Shown in pieces: positions 1-6,185 of a DNA stretch of 9,461 bases (positions are counted from its first letter, which is position 1; each line of letters begins with the position of its first letter). The DNA lies in NCBI GenBank assembly GCA_004556985.1, contig SFFC01000085.1, positions 1 to 9,461 of the forward strand, written 5' to 3'. A program made the position numbers and the translations under genes. The DNA is from Clostridiales bacterium (GTDB taxonomy: Bacteria > Bacillota > Clostridia > Christensenellales > Aristaeellaceae). The notes beneath the pieces were generated by a model, which saw only the letters and a list, made by a program, of their open reading frames with translations, searched no databases and was not told where the DNA came from.

Positions 1-201
1 GAGGCGGCGAAGCCCCGCTGCGTCGTGCCGATGCACGTCAAAACCGCGCACTGCGGCTATCCCATCGCGCCCGTCGGCGCGTTTCTCGCCTGCATGGGCG
101 CGAAGGATGCCGCGCCGCAGGCGCGCGTCACGCTGCTGAGCGGGAAGATCCCGGAGGGCGTGCTGCTGCTGTCGCCGCTGGCGGATTCGCTGCCGCTGTA
201 A
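1..201 (+). CDS. C-terminal end of an MBL-fold metal-dependent hydrolase (5' part outside the window)
   Basis: The first 66 codons read openly in frame 1 and end at a TAA. The piece contains KPRCVVPMH followed by KT, a short loop, and PIAPVGAFL. This resembles the last conserved block of the metallo-beta-lactamase-fold hydrolases of the Lactamase_B_3 type (related to UlaG/YtkL-like proteins), where a hydrophobic strand ends in PMH and the His is the final metal ligand. The tail, with GKIPEG followed by a hydrophobic run, also looks like the family's terminal strand. From family knowledge these are cytoplasmic zinc- or manganese-dependent hydrolases, and the substrate cannot be told from this fragment. 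The gene is cut by the window edge, so the HxHxDH metal motif is not visible. It is followed by hairpins and a terminator, so it appears to be a separate transcription unit from the potassium operon. The family call is moderately sure; the function is unknown. Confidence 0.6.
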   Translation, partial: EAAKPRCVVPMHVKTAHCGYPIAPVGAFLACMGAKDAAPQARVTLLSGKIPEGVLLLSPLADSLPL

Positions 202-233
202 CGGCTTGTCCTTGCGGGAAGCGAAGAAGGGCT

Positions 234-315
234 CTGGGGACGAGCCCCAGGCTAAGGGTTTGGGGGATGGAATCCCCCAATGTTCCCCTATCGCGAAGCG
301 AACCCTGACGGGGAA
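234..315. repeat. Cluster of three adjacent hairpins, possible dispersed palindromic repeat
   Basis: Three stems can be paired by eye. The first is CTGGGG (234-239) with CCCCAG (245-250), 6 perfect pairs around a 5-base loop. The second is TTGGGGGAT (260-268) with ATCCCCCAA (272-280), 9 perfect pairs around a 3-base loop. The third is TTCCCC (283-288) with GGGGAA (310-315), enclosing a small inner stem TCGC/GCGA (291-294 with 298-301). A longer-range pairing of AGGGTT (255-260) with AACCCT (301-306) is also possible. None of the stems is followed by a T-run, so they do not look like simple terminators. Tight chains of palindromes in a non-coding gap are typical of REP-like intergenic elements. 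Whether this one is repeated elsewhere in the genome cannot be seen here. Confidence 0.45.
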
Positions 316-361
316 TCATCGCAGCGTTCAAATGGATTTGAGAATCGCATAAAAAGACAGC

Positions 362-395
362 GCGGCTTCATCAAACCGGATGAGGCCGCTCTTTT
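362..395 (+). terminator. Intrinsic terminator after the MBL-fold hydrolase gene
   Basis: An 11-bp stem pairs GCGGCTTCATC (362-372) with GATGAGGCCGC (379-389), with one T-G wobble and a 6-base loop AAACCG, followed by TCTTTT. This is the classic form of a rho-independent terminator. It lies 160 bases after the hydrolase stop codon and about 80 bases before the candidate transporter promoter, so it separates the two transcription units. Confidence 0.75.
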
Positions 396-426
396 GCGCC
401 CGTTTTCGCGTCTTCCCATTTGTGCG

Positions 427-468
427 ATTTTAATCCCGTCCCATGGATTTTAATGCGGTTTTTATGCC
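427..468 (+). promoter_or_regulatory. Phased AT-rich direct repeats upstream of the K+ transporter operon
   Basis: The octamer ATTTTAAT occurs at 427-434 and again at 447-454, exactly 20 bases apart. A related box, TTTTTATGCC at 459-468, lies 11 bases after TTTTAATGCG at 448-457. Repeats spaced by about one and two helical turns, ending just upstream of a promoter with a poor -35, are what an OmpR/KdpE-type activator site usually looks like. The KdpE-like regulator encoded at the end of the operon is the obvious candidate binder, but that is inference. Confidence 0.4.
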
Positions 469-473
469 TCCTG

Positions 474-482
474 TGTGATAAT
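474..482 (+). promoter_or_regulatory. Candidate extended -10 promoter of the K+ operon
   Basis: The sequence TGTGATAAT reads as an extended -10 (TGn followed by GATAAT). The hexamer about 17 bases upstream (TGCGGT) is a weak -35, which suits a promoter that depends on an activator. The expected start point near 489 would give a leader of roughly 25 bases before the ATG. This is called by pattern only. Confidence 0.4.
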
Positions 483-514
483 AAAGAAAAACCAGGGACA
501 AAGGCAGGATACAC

Positions 515-1864
515 ATGGAGACACGCAAGGCCCGATTCCATCTTACCTCGGCGCAGGTGATCATCGCCGGCTTTTTGAGCGTGATCCTACTGGGCGCGCT
601 GCTGCTGAGCCTGCCCTGCGCGACGCGCAGCGGGGAGCGCGCGCCCCTGCTCGACGCGCTGTTCACCTCGACCTCGGCCGTCTGCGTGACGGGCCTGGTC
701 GTGCGCAACACGGCGACCTACTGGTCGCTCTTCGGGCAGGCGGTCATCCTCGCGCTCATTCAGATCGGCGGCATGGGTGTGGTGACCCTCGCCGTGACGA
801 TCACGATGATCTCCGGGCGCAAAATCGGCCTGATGCAGCGCAGCACGCTGCAGGAGGCGATCTCGGCGCATCACGTCGGCGGCATCGTCAAGCTGACGGG
901 CTTCATTTTGCGCACGACGCTGCTGTTCGAGCTTGCCGGCGCGGCGCTGCTGAGCGTCGCGTTCTGCCGGGAGTTCGGGCCGGCGCGCGGGCTGTGGTAC
1001 GGATTGTTTCACTCGGTCTCGGCGTTTTGCAACGCGGGGTTTGACCTGCTGGGCGACCCCACGCCCTACGCCTCGCTGACGGCCTACGCCGACCGGCCGC
1101 TGATCAACCTGACCGTCATGGCGCTGATCGTCATCGGCGGCATCGGCTTCCTGACCTGGGAGGACGTGGGCACCAACCGCCTCCACCTGCACGCCTACCG
1201 GATGCAGAGCAAGGTCATTCTGACCTGCGCGGCGGTGCTCATCGCCCTGCCGGCGGCGTATCTGTACGTCTTTGAGCTCTCGCAGGGCGCGATGGCGGAC
1301 ATGCCTGCCGGAAAGCGGGCGCTCGCCGCGCTCTTTCAGTCCGTGACGACGAGGACGGCGGGCTTTAACACGATCGACCTGACCGCGCTGAGCGAGACGG
1401 GCCAGAGCGTGATGATCCTGCTGATGCTGATCGGCGGCGCGCCCGGCTCGACCGCCGGCGGCATGAAGACGACGACCGCCGCCGTGCTGCTGCTCACCTC
1501 CGCCGCCGTGTTCCGCCGGCACGAGACGATCCGCTGCTTCGGCCGGCGCATCGAGGAGAGCGTCGTGCGCGACGCCGTCTCCATTCTGCTGATGGTTCTG
1601 CTGCTGTTCTTCTTCGGGGCGCTGGCGATCAGCCATCTGGAGGGGCTGCCGATGCTCGCCTGCCTGTTTGAGACGGCCTCGGCCATCGGCACCGTCGGGC
1701 TGACGCTGGGGCTGACGCCGGGGCTTTGCACGGCCTCGCGGTTGATCCTCATGGCGCTGATGTTCTTTGGCCGCGTGGGCGGGCTGACGCTGATCTTCGC
1801 GGCGTTTTCCGGCACGCAGCACTACGCTGCGCGCCTGCCGCGGGAGAAGATTACCGTAGGATGA
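515..1864 (+). CDS. ktrB: TrkH/KtrB-type potassium uptake channel subunit
   Basis: This gene encodes a 449-residue polytopic membrane protein, the K+-translocating subunit of a Ktr/Trk system, usually Na+- or H+-coupled. The four pore repeats are all visible by their selectivity-filter segments: TSTSAVCVTGL at residues 51-61, SVSAFCNAGFDL at 167-178, SVTTRTAGFN at 276-285 and ETASAIGTVGL at 386-396, each with the conserved filter glycine (60, 175, 283, 395). The flexible gate loop PGSTAGGMKTTT sits at 310-321 and a conserved GRVGGLT at 419-425. The length matches KtrB (about 445) rather than the longer proteobacterial TrkH (about 480). The ATG is preceded by AAGGCAGG at 501-508, a good Shine-Dalgarno site. 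The gating subunit starts 16 bases after its stop, so the two form one operon. I use ktrB from length and filter sequence; annotation pipelines may write trkH. The family call is very sure. Confidence 0.93.
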   Translation: METRKARFHLTSAQVIIAGFLSVILLGALLLSLPCATRSGERAPLLDALFTSTSAVCVTGLVVRNTATYWSLFGQAVILALIQIGGMGVVTLAVTITMISGRKIGLMQRSTLQEAISAHHVGGIVKLTGFILRTTLLFELAGAALLSVAFCREFGPARGLWYGLFHSVSAFCNAGFDLLGDPTPYASLTAYADRPLINLTVMALIVIGGIGFLTWEDVGTNRLHLHAYRMQSKVILTCAAVLIALPAAYLYVFELSQGAMADMPAGKRALAALFQSVTTRTAGFNTIDLTALSETGQSVMILLMLIGGAPGSTAGGMKTTTAAVLLLTSAAVFRRHETIRCFGRRIEESVVRDAVSILLMVLLLFFFGALAISHLEGLPMLACLFETASAIGTVGLTLGLTPGLCTASRLILMALMFFGRVGGLTLIFAAFSGTQHYAARLPREKITVG

Positions 1865-1880
1865 CAAAGGAGAGAGACAG

Positions 1881-2528
1881 ATGAAATCCATACTGCTGAT
1901 CGGCCTGGGGCGCTTTGGCCGCCACGTCGCCATGAAGCTGAGCGAGCTGCACCATCAGGTGATGGCCGTCGACCAGAGCGAGGAGCGCGTGGAGGCTGCG
2001 CTGCCCTACGTCACCAGCGCGCAGATCGGCGACAGCAAGAAGGCCGCGTTTCTGGAATCCCTGGGCGTGCGCAACTTCGACGTCTGCATCGTGGCCATCG
2101 GCGACGACTTCCAGAGCTCGCTGGAGACGACCTCGCTGCTCAAGGAGCTGGGCGCGCGCTTCGTCGTCGCCCGCGCCGCGCGGGACACGCACGCCAAATT
2201 CCTGCTGCGCAACGGGGCGGACGAGGTCGTCTATCCCGAAAAGCAGCTGGCCAACTGGACGGCCATCCGCTACAGCTCCGACCACATCCTCGACTACATC
2301 GAGCTGAGCCAGGAGAACGCGATTGTCGAGGTCTCCGTGCCGCCCGCGTGGATCGGCCGGAGCGTGGGCGAGCTGGACGTGCGCAAGAAGCACAGCATCA
2401 ACCTGCTCGGCGTGCGCACGGACGGATGCCTCAACATCAACGTGACGACCGACACCCGCTTCACGGGCCGGGAGACCGTGCTCGTGCTGGGCAGCAACCG
2501 CGCCATCCAGAAGTGCTTCCACACCTGA
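1881..2528 (+). CDS. ktrA: TrkA/KtrA-type RCK gating subunit of the potassium channel
   Basis: This is a 215-residue cytoplasmic protein that, in the known family, forms an octameric ring under the membrane subunit and opens or closes it according to bound nucleotide (ATP/ADP or NAD(H)). The Rossmann RCK_N domain covers about residues 1-120: the nucleotide loop GLGRFG is at 8-13, the acidic residue ending the second strand is D31 (MAVD), and IGD at 49-51 and AIGDD at 72-76 follow. The RCK_C domain covers about 137-213; in KtrA proteins this domain can bind cyclic-di-AMP, which cannot be judged here. The size fits KtrA (about 220), a single RCK unit, rather than the double-unit TrkA of Proteobacteria (about 458). 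The start is an ATG with AAAGGAGAG at 1866-1873. It follows the channel gene closely and precedes a small membrane protein and the KdpDE pair. Very sure of family. Confidence 0.92.
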   Translation: MKSILLIGLGRFGRHVAMKLSELHHQVMAVDQSEERVEAALPYVTSAQIGDSKKAAFLESLGVRNFDVCIVAIGDDFQSSLETTSLLKELGARFVVARAARDTHAKFLLRNGADEVVYPEKQLANWTAIRYSSDHILDYIELSQENAIVEVSVPPAWIGRSVGELDVRKKHSINLLGVRTDGCLNINVTTDTRFTGRETVLVLGSNRAIQKCFHT

Positions 2529-2564
2529 GAGAACAACCCGGCCATTCAGAAAGAAGGAATTGCC

Positions 2565-2804
2565 GTGAGAGAACTGCTGTTGATTGCAAGCGCCGCCGCC
2601 GTCATGCTGGCGGGCTTCCCCTTCATGAAGCGGGCGGACGACTTCATCGCCCGCTGGGCCCGCCGGCCGGACGCGGAGGATACCGTGCCCGGGCAGACGG
2701 CATGCGAAATGGATGCGCGCGAAAAGGCGCCCTCCGCGTTCAGGCTGCACGGCGCGCGGGTGCGCCGCCGCGCGGCTCCGACCAAGGCCTCCCACCCCGT
2801 TTGA
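2565..2804 (+). CDS. Small predicted single-pass membrane protein between ktrA and kdpD
   Basis: This is a 79-codon frame starting with GTG, preceded at a good distance by AAGAAGGA (2551-2558), and placed 36 bases after ktrA with no terminator between. Residues 3-20 (ELLLIASAAAVMLAGFPF) form one hydrophobic helix. An amphipathic stretch follows (KRADDFIARWARR), then a hydrophilic, Arg-rich tail without a recognised fold. The N-terminus would also allow a signal peptide, but there is no clear cleavage site, so a membrane anchor is more likely. I do not recognise a named family. Its place inside the operon suggests an accessory or regulatory role for the transporter or for the downstream sensor kinase, by inference only. 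The tail is low in hydrophobic residues and could be poorly conserved or the remains of a longer protein. It is probably real because of the ribosome site and the sensible helix. Confidence 0.55.
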   Translation: MRELLLIASAAAVMLAGFPFMKRADDFIARWARRPDAEDTVPGQTACEMDAREKAPSAFRLHGARVRRRAAPTKASHPV

Positions 2805-2813
2805 CAGCCATAT

Positions 2814-2819
2814 TATAAT
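2814..2819 (+). promoter_or_regulatory. Possible internal -10 box before the KdpD-like gene
   Basis: A perfect TATAAT sits in an AT-rich island inside otherwise GC-rich DNA, with the expected start point near 2826 and the Shine-Dalgarno site of the next gene at 2831-2842. There is no -35 match at 16-18 bases: a TTGACA at 2801-2806 is only 7 bases away and cannot serve. The box also lies inside an imperfect palindrome (CCAT at 2808-2811, ATGG at 2818-2821). It may give the sensor genes separate expression, but the evidence is thin. Confidence 0.3.
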
Positions 2820-2846
2820 GGAGGTCGGGGGAAAGGGGAGGATGGC

Positions 2847-5423
2847 ATGAAGCCGCGCGGAAAACTGACGATCTTTTTCAGCTATGCCGACGGCGTCGGC
2901 AAGAAGCGAGCGATGCTCGCGGCCGCGCAGGCGCAGCAGCGCGCGGGAAAGCGCGTTCTCGTCGGCGATCCGGGCGGCGGCATGCAATCCCCGGCGCAAT
3001 GGCCGGGGCTGCCCTGCCTTGCGCTGCGCGACGTCCATGCCGGCGGCTCGGCGACGCCCGAGTTTGACCTCGACGCTGCGCTGGCGAAGCGGCCGCAGGT
3101 GCTGCTGCTGCCCGGGCTGGCCCACGCCAACCCGGAGGGCTGCCGGCATGAAAAGCGCTACCAGGACGTGCAGGAGCTGCTGCGCGCGGGCATCGACGTC
3201 TATACGACGCTGCTCGTCGCCCAGCTGGAGGGGCAGCGCGAGGCGGCCGCCCGGCTGACCGGCCGGGAGGAGCGCGAATGGATTCCCGACGCGCTGTTCG
3301 ACGCCGCGGAAAGCGTCGAATTTGTCGACCGCGAGCCCTCGGCGCTCTCGCCCCTGCCGCAGGGGCTCTCGCCGTCCCAGCTGCTTGCGCTGCGGGCGCT
3401 GGCGATGCGCCGCTGCGCGGACAGGCTCAGCCTCTCCCAGCAGACGCCCGACGGCCCGGCGGTCAGCGAGCACATCCTCGTCTGCCTCTCCTCGGCGCCC
3501 TCCAACGCGCGCGTGATCCGCATGGCCGTGCGCATGGCGAACGCCTTCCGCTGCGCCTGCACGGCGGTGTTCGTGCGCAATCCGGGCGCGAAGGCGATGC
3601 CCGCCGCGGACAGGGAGCGCCTCAAGGCGAACATGAAGCTCGCGGAGCAGCTCGGCGCGCGGGTGGAGATCGTCCCCGGCGAGGACGTCGCCTTCCAAAT
3701 CGCCGAATACGCGCGGCTGTGCGGCGCGACGAAGATCGTCCTGGGCCGCAGCATCGCCGCGCGCGGGCGCCTGATCAACCAGCCCTCCATCACGGACAGG
3801 CTCATCCAGCACGCGCCGGGCATCGAGATCCACATCCTGCCAGACGGCGAGGCCCAAAGGCGCCTTCAGCCGCGCCGCCTGCGCCTGCCGCACGTCTCCA
3901 TATCGGACTTCGCCAAGACGCTCGTCATCCTCGCGCTGGCGACCGCGCTGAGCCTCGTCTTCTACGAGATGGGCTTCAGCGAGGCCAACATCATCATGGC
4001 CTACATCCTTGGCGTCCTGCTGACGGCGGTCATGACCAGCAACCGGCTGTGCTCGAGCGCGACCTCCATCGCCAGCGTGTTCATCTTCAACTACCTGTTC
4101 ACGGAGCCGCGCTTCACGCTGGAGGCCTACGACACGGGCTACCCCGTGACGTTTCTGATCATGCTGCTGGCCGCGCTGATGACGGGCACGCTCGCCTCCC
4201 AGCTCAAGAACCACGCCCAGGAGGCGGCGCAGACGGCCTACCGCACGCGCGTGCTCTTTGACACGAACCAGCAGCTCAGCCAGGCGGCAGACGGGGACGA
4301 CATCCTCGCCCTGACGGCGCAGCAGCTGATCAAGCTCTTCAAGCGGGACGTCGTCATGTATCCCGTGCAGGAGGACGGGCTGGGGGAGGGCGTCGTCTAC
4401 CCCGCACGCGAGGGCGGCGCGACGGACGCGCTCATGGGCGAGCGCCGCGTCGCGCAATGGGTGCTGAGGAGCAACCGCCAGGCTGGCGCGACGACGGACA
4501 CCTTCGCCCAGGCCAAGGGGCTTTATCTCGCTATCCGCATCAATGAGAGCATCTACGGCGTCGCGGGCATCGCGATGGGCAGCCAGTCGATGACCGATGC
4601 GGAGCACGGCATGCTGCTGGCTGTGCTGGGCGAATGCGCGCTGGCGATGGAGAACGAGCGGAACGTGCGCGAGAAGGAGGCGGCCGCGATGCAGGCCCGC
4701 AGCGAGCAGCTGCGCGCCGATCTGCTGCGGGCGATCTCCCACGACCTGCGCACGCCGCTGACCGCCATCCTGGGCAACGCCAGCAACCTGCTGGCCAACG
4801 GGCACGAGCTCGGCGAGGCAACCCGCCGGCAGATCTACACGGATATCCACGACGACGCGACCTGGCTGATCAACCTGGTCGAAAACCTGCTCTTCGTCAC
4901 GCGCATCGAAGACGGGCGCATGAAGCTGCGCTGCTCGGTCGAGGTGATGGACGAGATCCTCCAGGAGGCGCTCGGCCACGAGAGCTGCAAGGGCCGAAGC
5001 CACAGCATCGTGCTGCGCCGCAGCGACGAGCTGCTCTTTGCGCGCATCGACGCGCGGCTCATCATCCAGGTGGTCATCAACCTGGTGGACAACGCGATCA
5101 AGTATACGCCGCCCGGCTCGCACATCGAGCTCTATGCGCGCAGGGACGGCAGCTTCATCCGCGTCAGCTGCGCCGACGACGGGCCGGGCATCGCGCCCGC
5201 GGACAGGGAGCACCTCTTTGAGATGTTTTACAGCGGAAAGAGCCGCCGCGCGGACGGCCGGCGCAGCCTGGGCCTGGGGCTGGGGCTGTGCAAATCCATC
5301 GTCAGCGCACACGGGGGCACGATCTGCGCGCAGGACAATCACCCCCGGGGCACGGTCTTTTCCTTTACCGTCCCCGCGCAGGAGGTCGATCTTGATGAAC
5401 AAGCTGATGATTCTGGTTGTTGA
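2847..5423 (+). CDS. kdpD: KdpD-like potassium/osmotic sensor histidine kinase with degenerate N-terminal ATP site
   Basis: This 858-residue membrane sensor kinase phosphorylates the KdpE-like regulator encoded next to it. Domains in order: N-terminal KdpD domain about 1-195, universal-stress-protein domain about 207-335 (starts EHILVCLSS), four membrane helices of the DUF4118 type at about 355-377, 381-396, 403-419 and 433-453, GAF-like domain about 465-605, coiled linker, dimerisation domain with the phospho-accepting His632 (AISHDLRTPLTAI), and ATPase with N box NLVDNAIKYTP (N749), G1 DDGPGI (778-782) and a G2 run GLGLGLGLCK near 809-816. The kinase core is complete. The KdpD domain is not: the Walker A loop reads SYADGVGKK at 12-20 where the family has GxxxGVGKT, and the DELAH motif reads PGLAH at 89-93. 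The domain also lacks the VETHGR block and is about 15 residues short before the ALRALAMRR segment. The start ATG has GAAAGGGGAGGA upstream (2831-2842). No kdpFABC genes are nearby, and the K+ transporter in the same operon is the likely target. Confidence 0.92.
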   Translation: MKPRGKLTIFFSYADGVGKKRAMLAAAQAQQRAGKRVLVGDPGGGMQSPAQWPGLPCLALRDVHAGGSATPEFDLDAALAKRPQVLLLPGLAHANPEGCRHEKRYQDVQELLRAGIDVYTTLLVAQLEGQREAAARLTGREEREWIPDALFDAAESVEFVDREPSALSPLPQGLSPSQLLALRALAMRRCADRLSLSQQTPDGPAVSEHILVCLSSAPSNARVIRMAVRMANAFRCACTAVFVRNPGAKAMPAADRERLKANMKLAEQLGARVEIVPGEDVAFQIAEYARLCGATKIVLGRSIAARGRLINQPSITDRLIQHAPGIEIHILPDGEAQRRLQPRRLRLPHVSISDFAKTLVILALATALSLVFYEMGFSEANIIMAYILGVLLTAVMTSNRLCSSATSIASVFIFNYLFTEPRFTLEAYDTGYPVTFLIMLLAALMTGTLASQLKNHAQEAAQTAYRTRVLFDTNQQLSQAADGDDILALTAQQLIKLFKRDVVMYPVQEDGLGEGVVYPAREGGATDALMGERRVAQWVLRSNRQAGATTDTFAQAKGLYLAIRINESIYGVAGIAMGSQSMTDAEHGMLLAVLGECALAMENERNVREKEAAAMQARSEQLRADLLRAISHDLRTPLTAILGNASNLLANGHELGEATRRQIYTDIHDDATWLINLVENLLFVTRIEDGRMKLRCSVEVMDEILQEALGHESCKGRSHSIVLRRSDELLFARIDARLIIQVVINLVDNAIKYTPPGSHIELYARRDGSFIRVSCADDGPGIAPADREHLFEMFYSGKSRRADGRRSLGLGLGLCKSIVSAHGGTICAQDNHPRGTVFSFTVPAQEVDLDEQADDSGC

Positions 5424-6093
5424 GGACGACAAGTCCGTGCGCAACCTCATCGCCACCACGCTCAGGACGAACGGCTACCGCTTCACGGAGGCCCCGACCG
5501 GCGAGGAGGCGATCATCCAGGCGTCGTCCCACAATCCCGACGTGATCCTGCTGGATCTGGGCCTGCCGGACATGGAGGGCATCGACGTCATCCGCCGGGT
5601 GCGCGGCTGGTCGAACGTGCCCATCATCGTCATCAGCGCCCGCAGCGAGGATGCCGACAAGATCACCGCGCTCGACGCCGGCGCGGACGACTATTTGACC
5701 AAGCCATTCTCGGTCGACGAGCTGATGGCCCGCCTGCGCGCGACGCAGCGCCGCCTGGCCTATACCAACACGAGCGCGCCCGCCGATTCGGCCTTCGTCA
5801 ACGGCGCGCTGCGCGTGGATTACGCCGCGAACACCGCCTCCGTCAACGGCGAGGAGCTTCGGCTGACGCCGATTGAATACAGGCTCCTGTGCCTGCTCGC
5901 GCAGAACGTGGGCAAGGTGCTCACGCACACGTTCATCACCCAGAAGATCTGGGGCAAGAGCATGGAGAGCGACATCGCCTCGCTGCGCGTGTACATGGCG
6001 ATGCTGCGCAGGAAGATCGAGAGCGCCTCCGGCAGCGAGACGCAGTACATCCAGACGCATATTGGCATCGGCTACCGGATGATCAAGCTGTGA
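5395..6093 (+). CDS. kdpE: KdpE-like OmpR-family response regulator
   Basis: This is a 232-residue cytoplasmic transcription regulator. The receiver domain covers about 4-118: acidic pair D11-D12 (VVEDDK), phospho-accepting D54 (ILLDLGLPD), the switch Ser81 (VISAR) and Lys103 (LTKPF), all intact. The winged-helix DNA-binding domain covers about 134-230, with LTPIEYRLLCLLAQN, the recognition-helix region SDIASLRVYMAMLRRKIE and a C-terminal GIGYRM hairpin. I chose the ATG at 5395 because AGGAGG lies 9 bases upstream (5380-5385) and it begins the receiver fold directly, although the frame stays open further up inside kdpD. The gene overlaps the kinase gene by 29 bases, typical of translational coupling. 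In known systems KdpE activates K+ uptake genes; here the phased repeats at 427-468 are a plausible target. It is the last gene before a strong terminator. Very sure of family and partner; the target is inferred. Confidence 0.93.
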   Translation: MNKLMILVVEDDKSVRNLIATTLRTNGYRFTEAPTGEEAIIQASSHNPDVILLDLGLPDMEGIDVIRRVRGWSNVPIIVISARSEDADKITALDAGADDYLTKPFSVDELMARLRATQRRLAYTNTSAPADSAFVNGALRVDYAANTASVNGEELRLTPIEYRLLCLLAQNVGKVLTHTFITQKIWGKSMESDIASLRVYMAMLRRKIESASGSETQYIQTHIGIGYRMIKL

Positions 6094-6124
6094 GCGGCGG
6101 TCGAAAGGTCCGCGCAGGCGCATC

Positions 6125-6164
6125 AAGGCCCTCCCCGTGCAGGAAAGCACGGGGAGGGCCTTTT
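6125..6164 (+). terminator. Strong intrinsic terminator of the potassium operon
   Basis: A 14-bp perfect stem pairs 6127-6140 (GGCCCTCCCCGTGC) with 6147-6160 around a 6-base loop AGGAAA. It can be extended by two A-T pairs into the following TTTT (6161-6164). It lies about 30 bases after the kdpE stop. The converging yesN gene ends 22 bases beyond the hairpin, so the same stem also sits downstream of that gene. On the - strand it is followed by only two T residues, so it should work mainly for the + strand. Confidence 0.88.
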
Positions 6165-6185
6165 ACGCATGGGCAAAGCCCGCTT

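Larger units (their letters stand above)
202..514. other. Intergenic region with hairpin cluster, terminator and promoter
   Basis: This 313-base stretch has no convincing gene: the small frames across it have no ribosome binding site and low-complexity translations. From left to right it holds three hairpins in a row (234-315), an intrinsic terminator (362-395), AT-rich direct repeats (427-468), an extended -10 promoter candidate (474-482) and the Shine-Dalgarno site of the transporter gene (501-508). I looked for a ydaO-type cyclic-di-AMP riboswitch, which often precedes Ktr genes in Firmicutes, and did not recognise one. Confidence 0.7.

Noticed and set aside
396..514. Riboswitch leader (ydaO-type cyclic-di-AMP) upstream of ktrB
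   Set aside because: The space between the terminator and the ATG is too short for that structure, and no conserved core or expression-platform hairpin was found.
587..1933. A 448-codon - strand frame opposite ktrB
   Set aside because: The translation is Arg/Gln/His-rich with no hydrophobic core and mirrors the membrane protein gene on the other strand; it is an antisense shadow.
2801..2819. TTGACA followed by TATAAT as a full promoter
   Set aside because: The spacer is only 7 bases where 16-18 are needed, and the TTGACA contains the stop codon of the small upstream gene. Only the -10 was kept, at low confidence.
5038..5394. In-frame upstream extension of the KdpE-like gene inside kdpD
   Set aside because: The extension translates to Ser/Arg/Ala-rich sequence with no fold, while the ATG at 5395 has an AGGAGG site and begins exactly at the receiver domain.
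1851..5459. A 1202-codon open frame on the - strand opposite ktrA and kdpD
   Set aside because: It lies antisense to two well-recognised genes, is full of Ala/Arg/Asp/Val/His in low-complexity order, and has no recognisable domain. Long antisense frames are expected in GC-rich genes with strong third-position bias.
6125..6164. The hairpin as an equally strong terminator for the converging yesN-type gene
   Set aside because: On the - strand the stem is followed by TTGATG, only two T residues, so a true bidirectional terminator is not supported.
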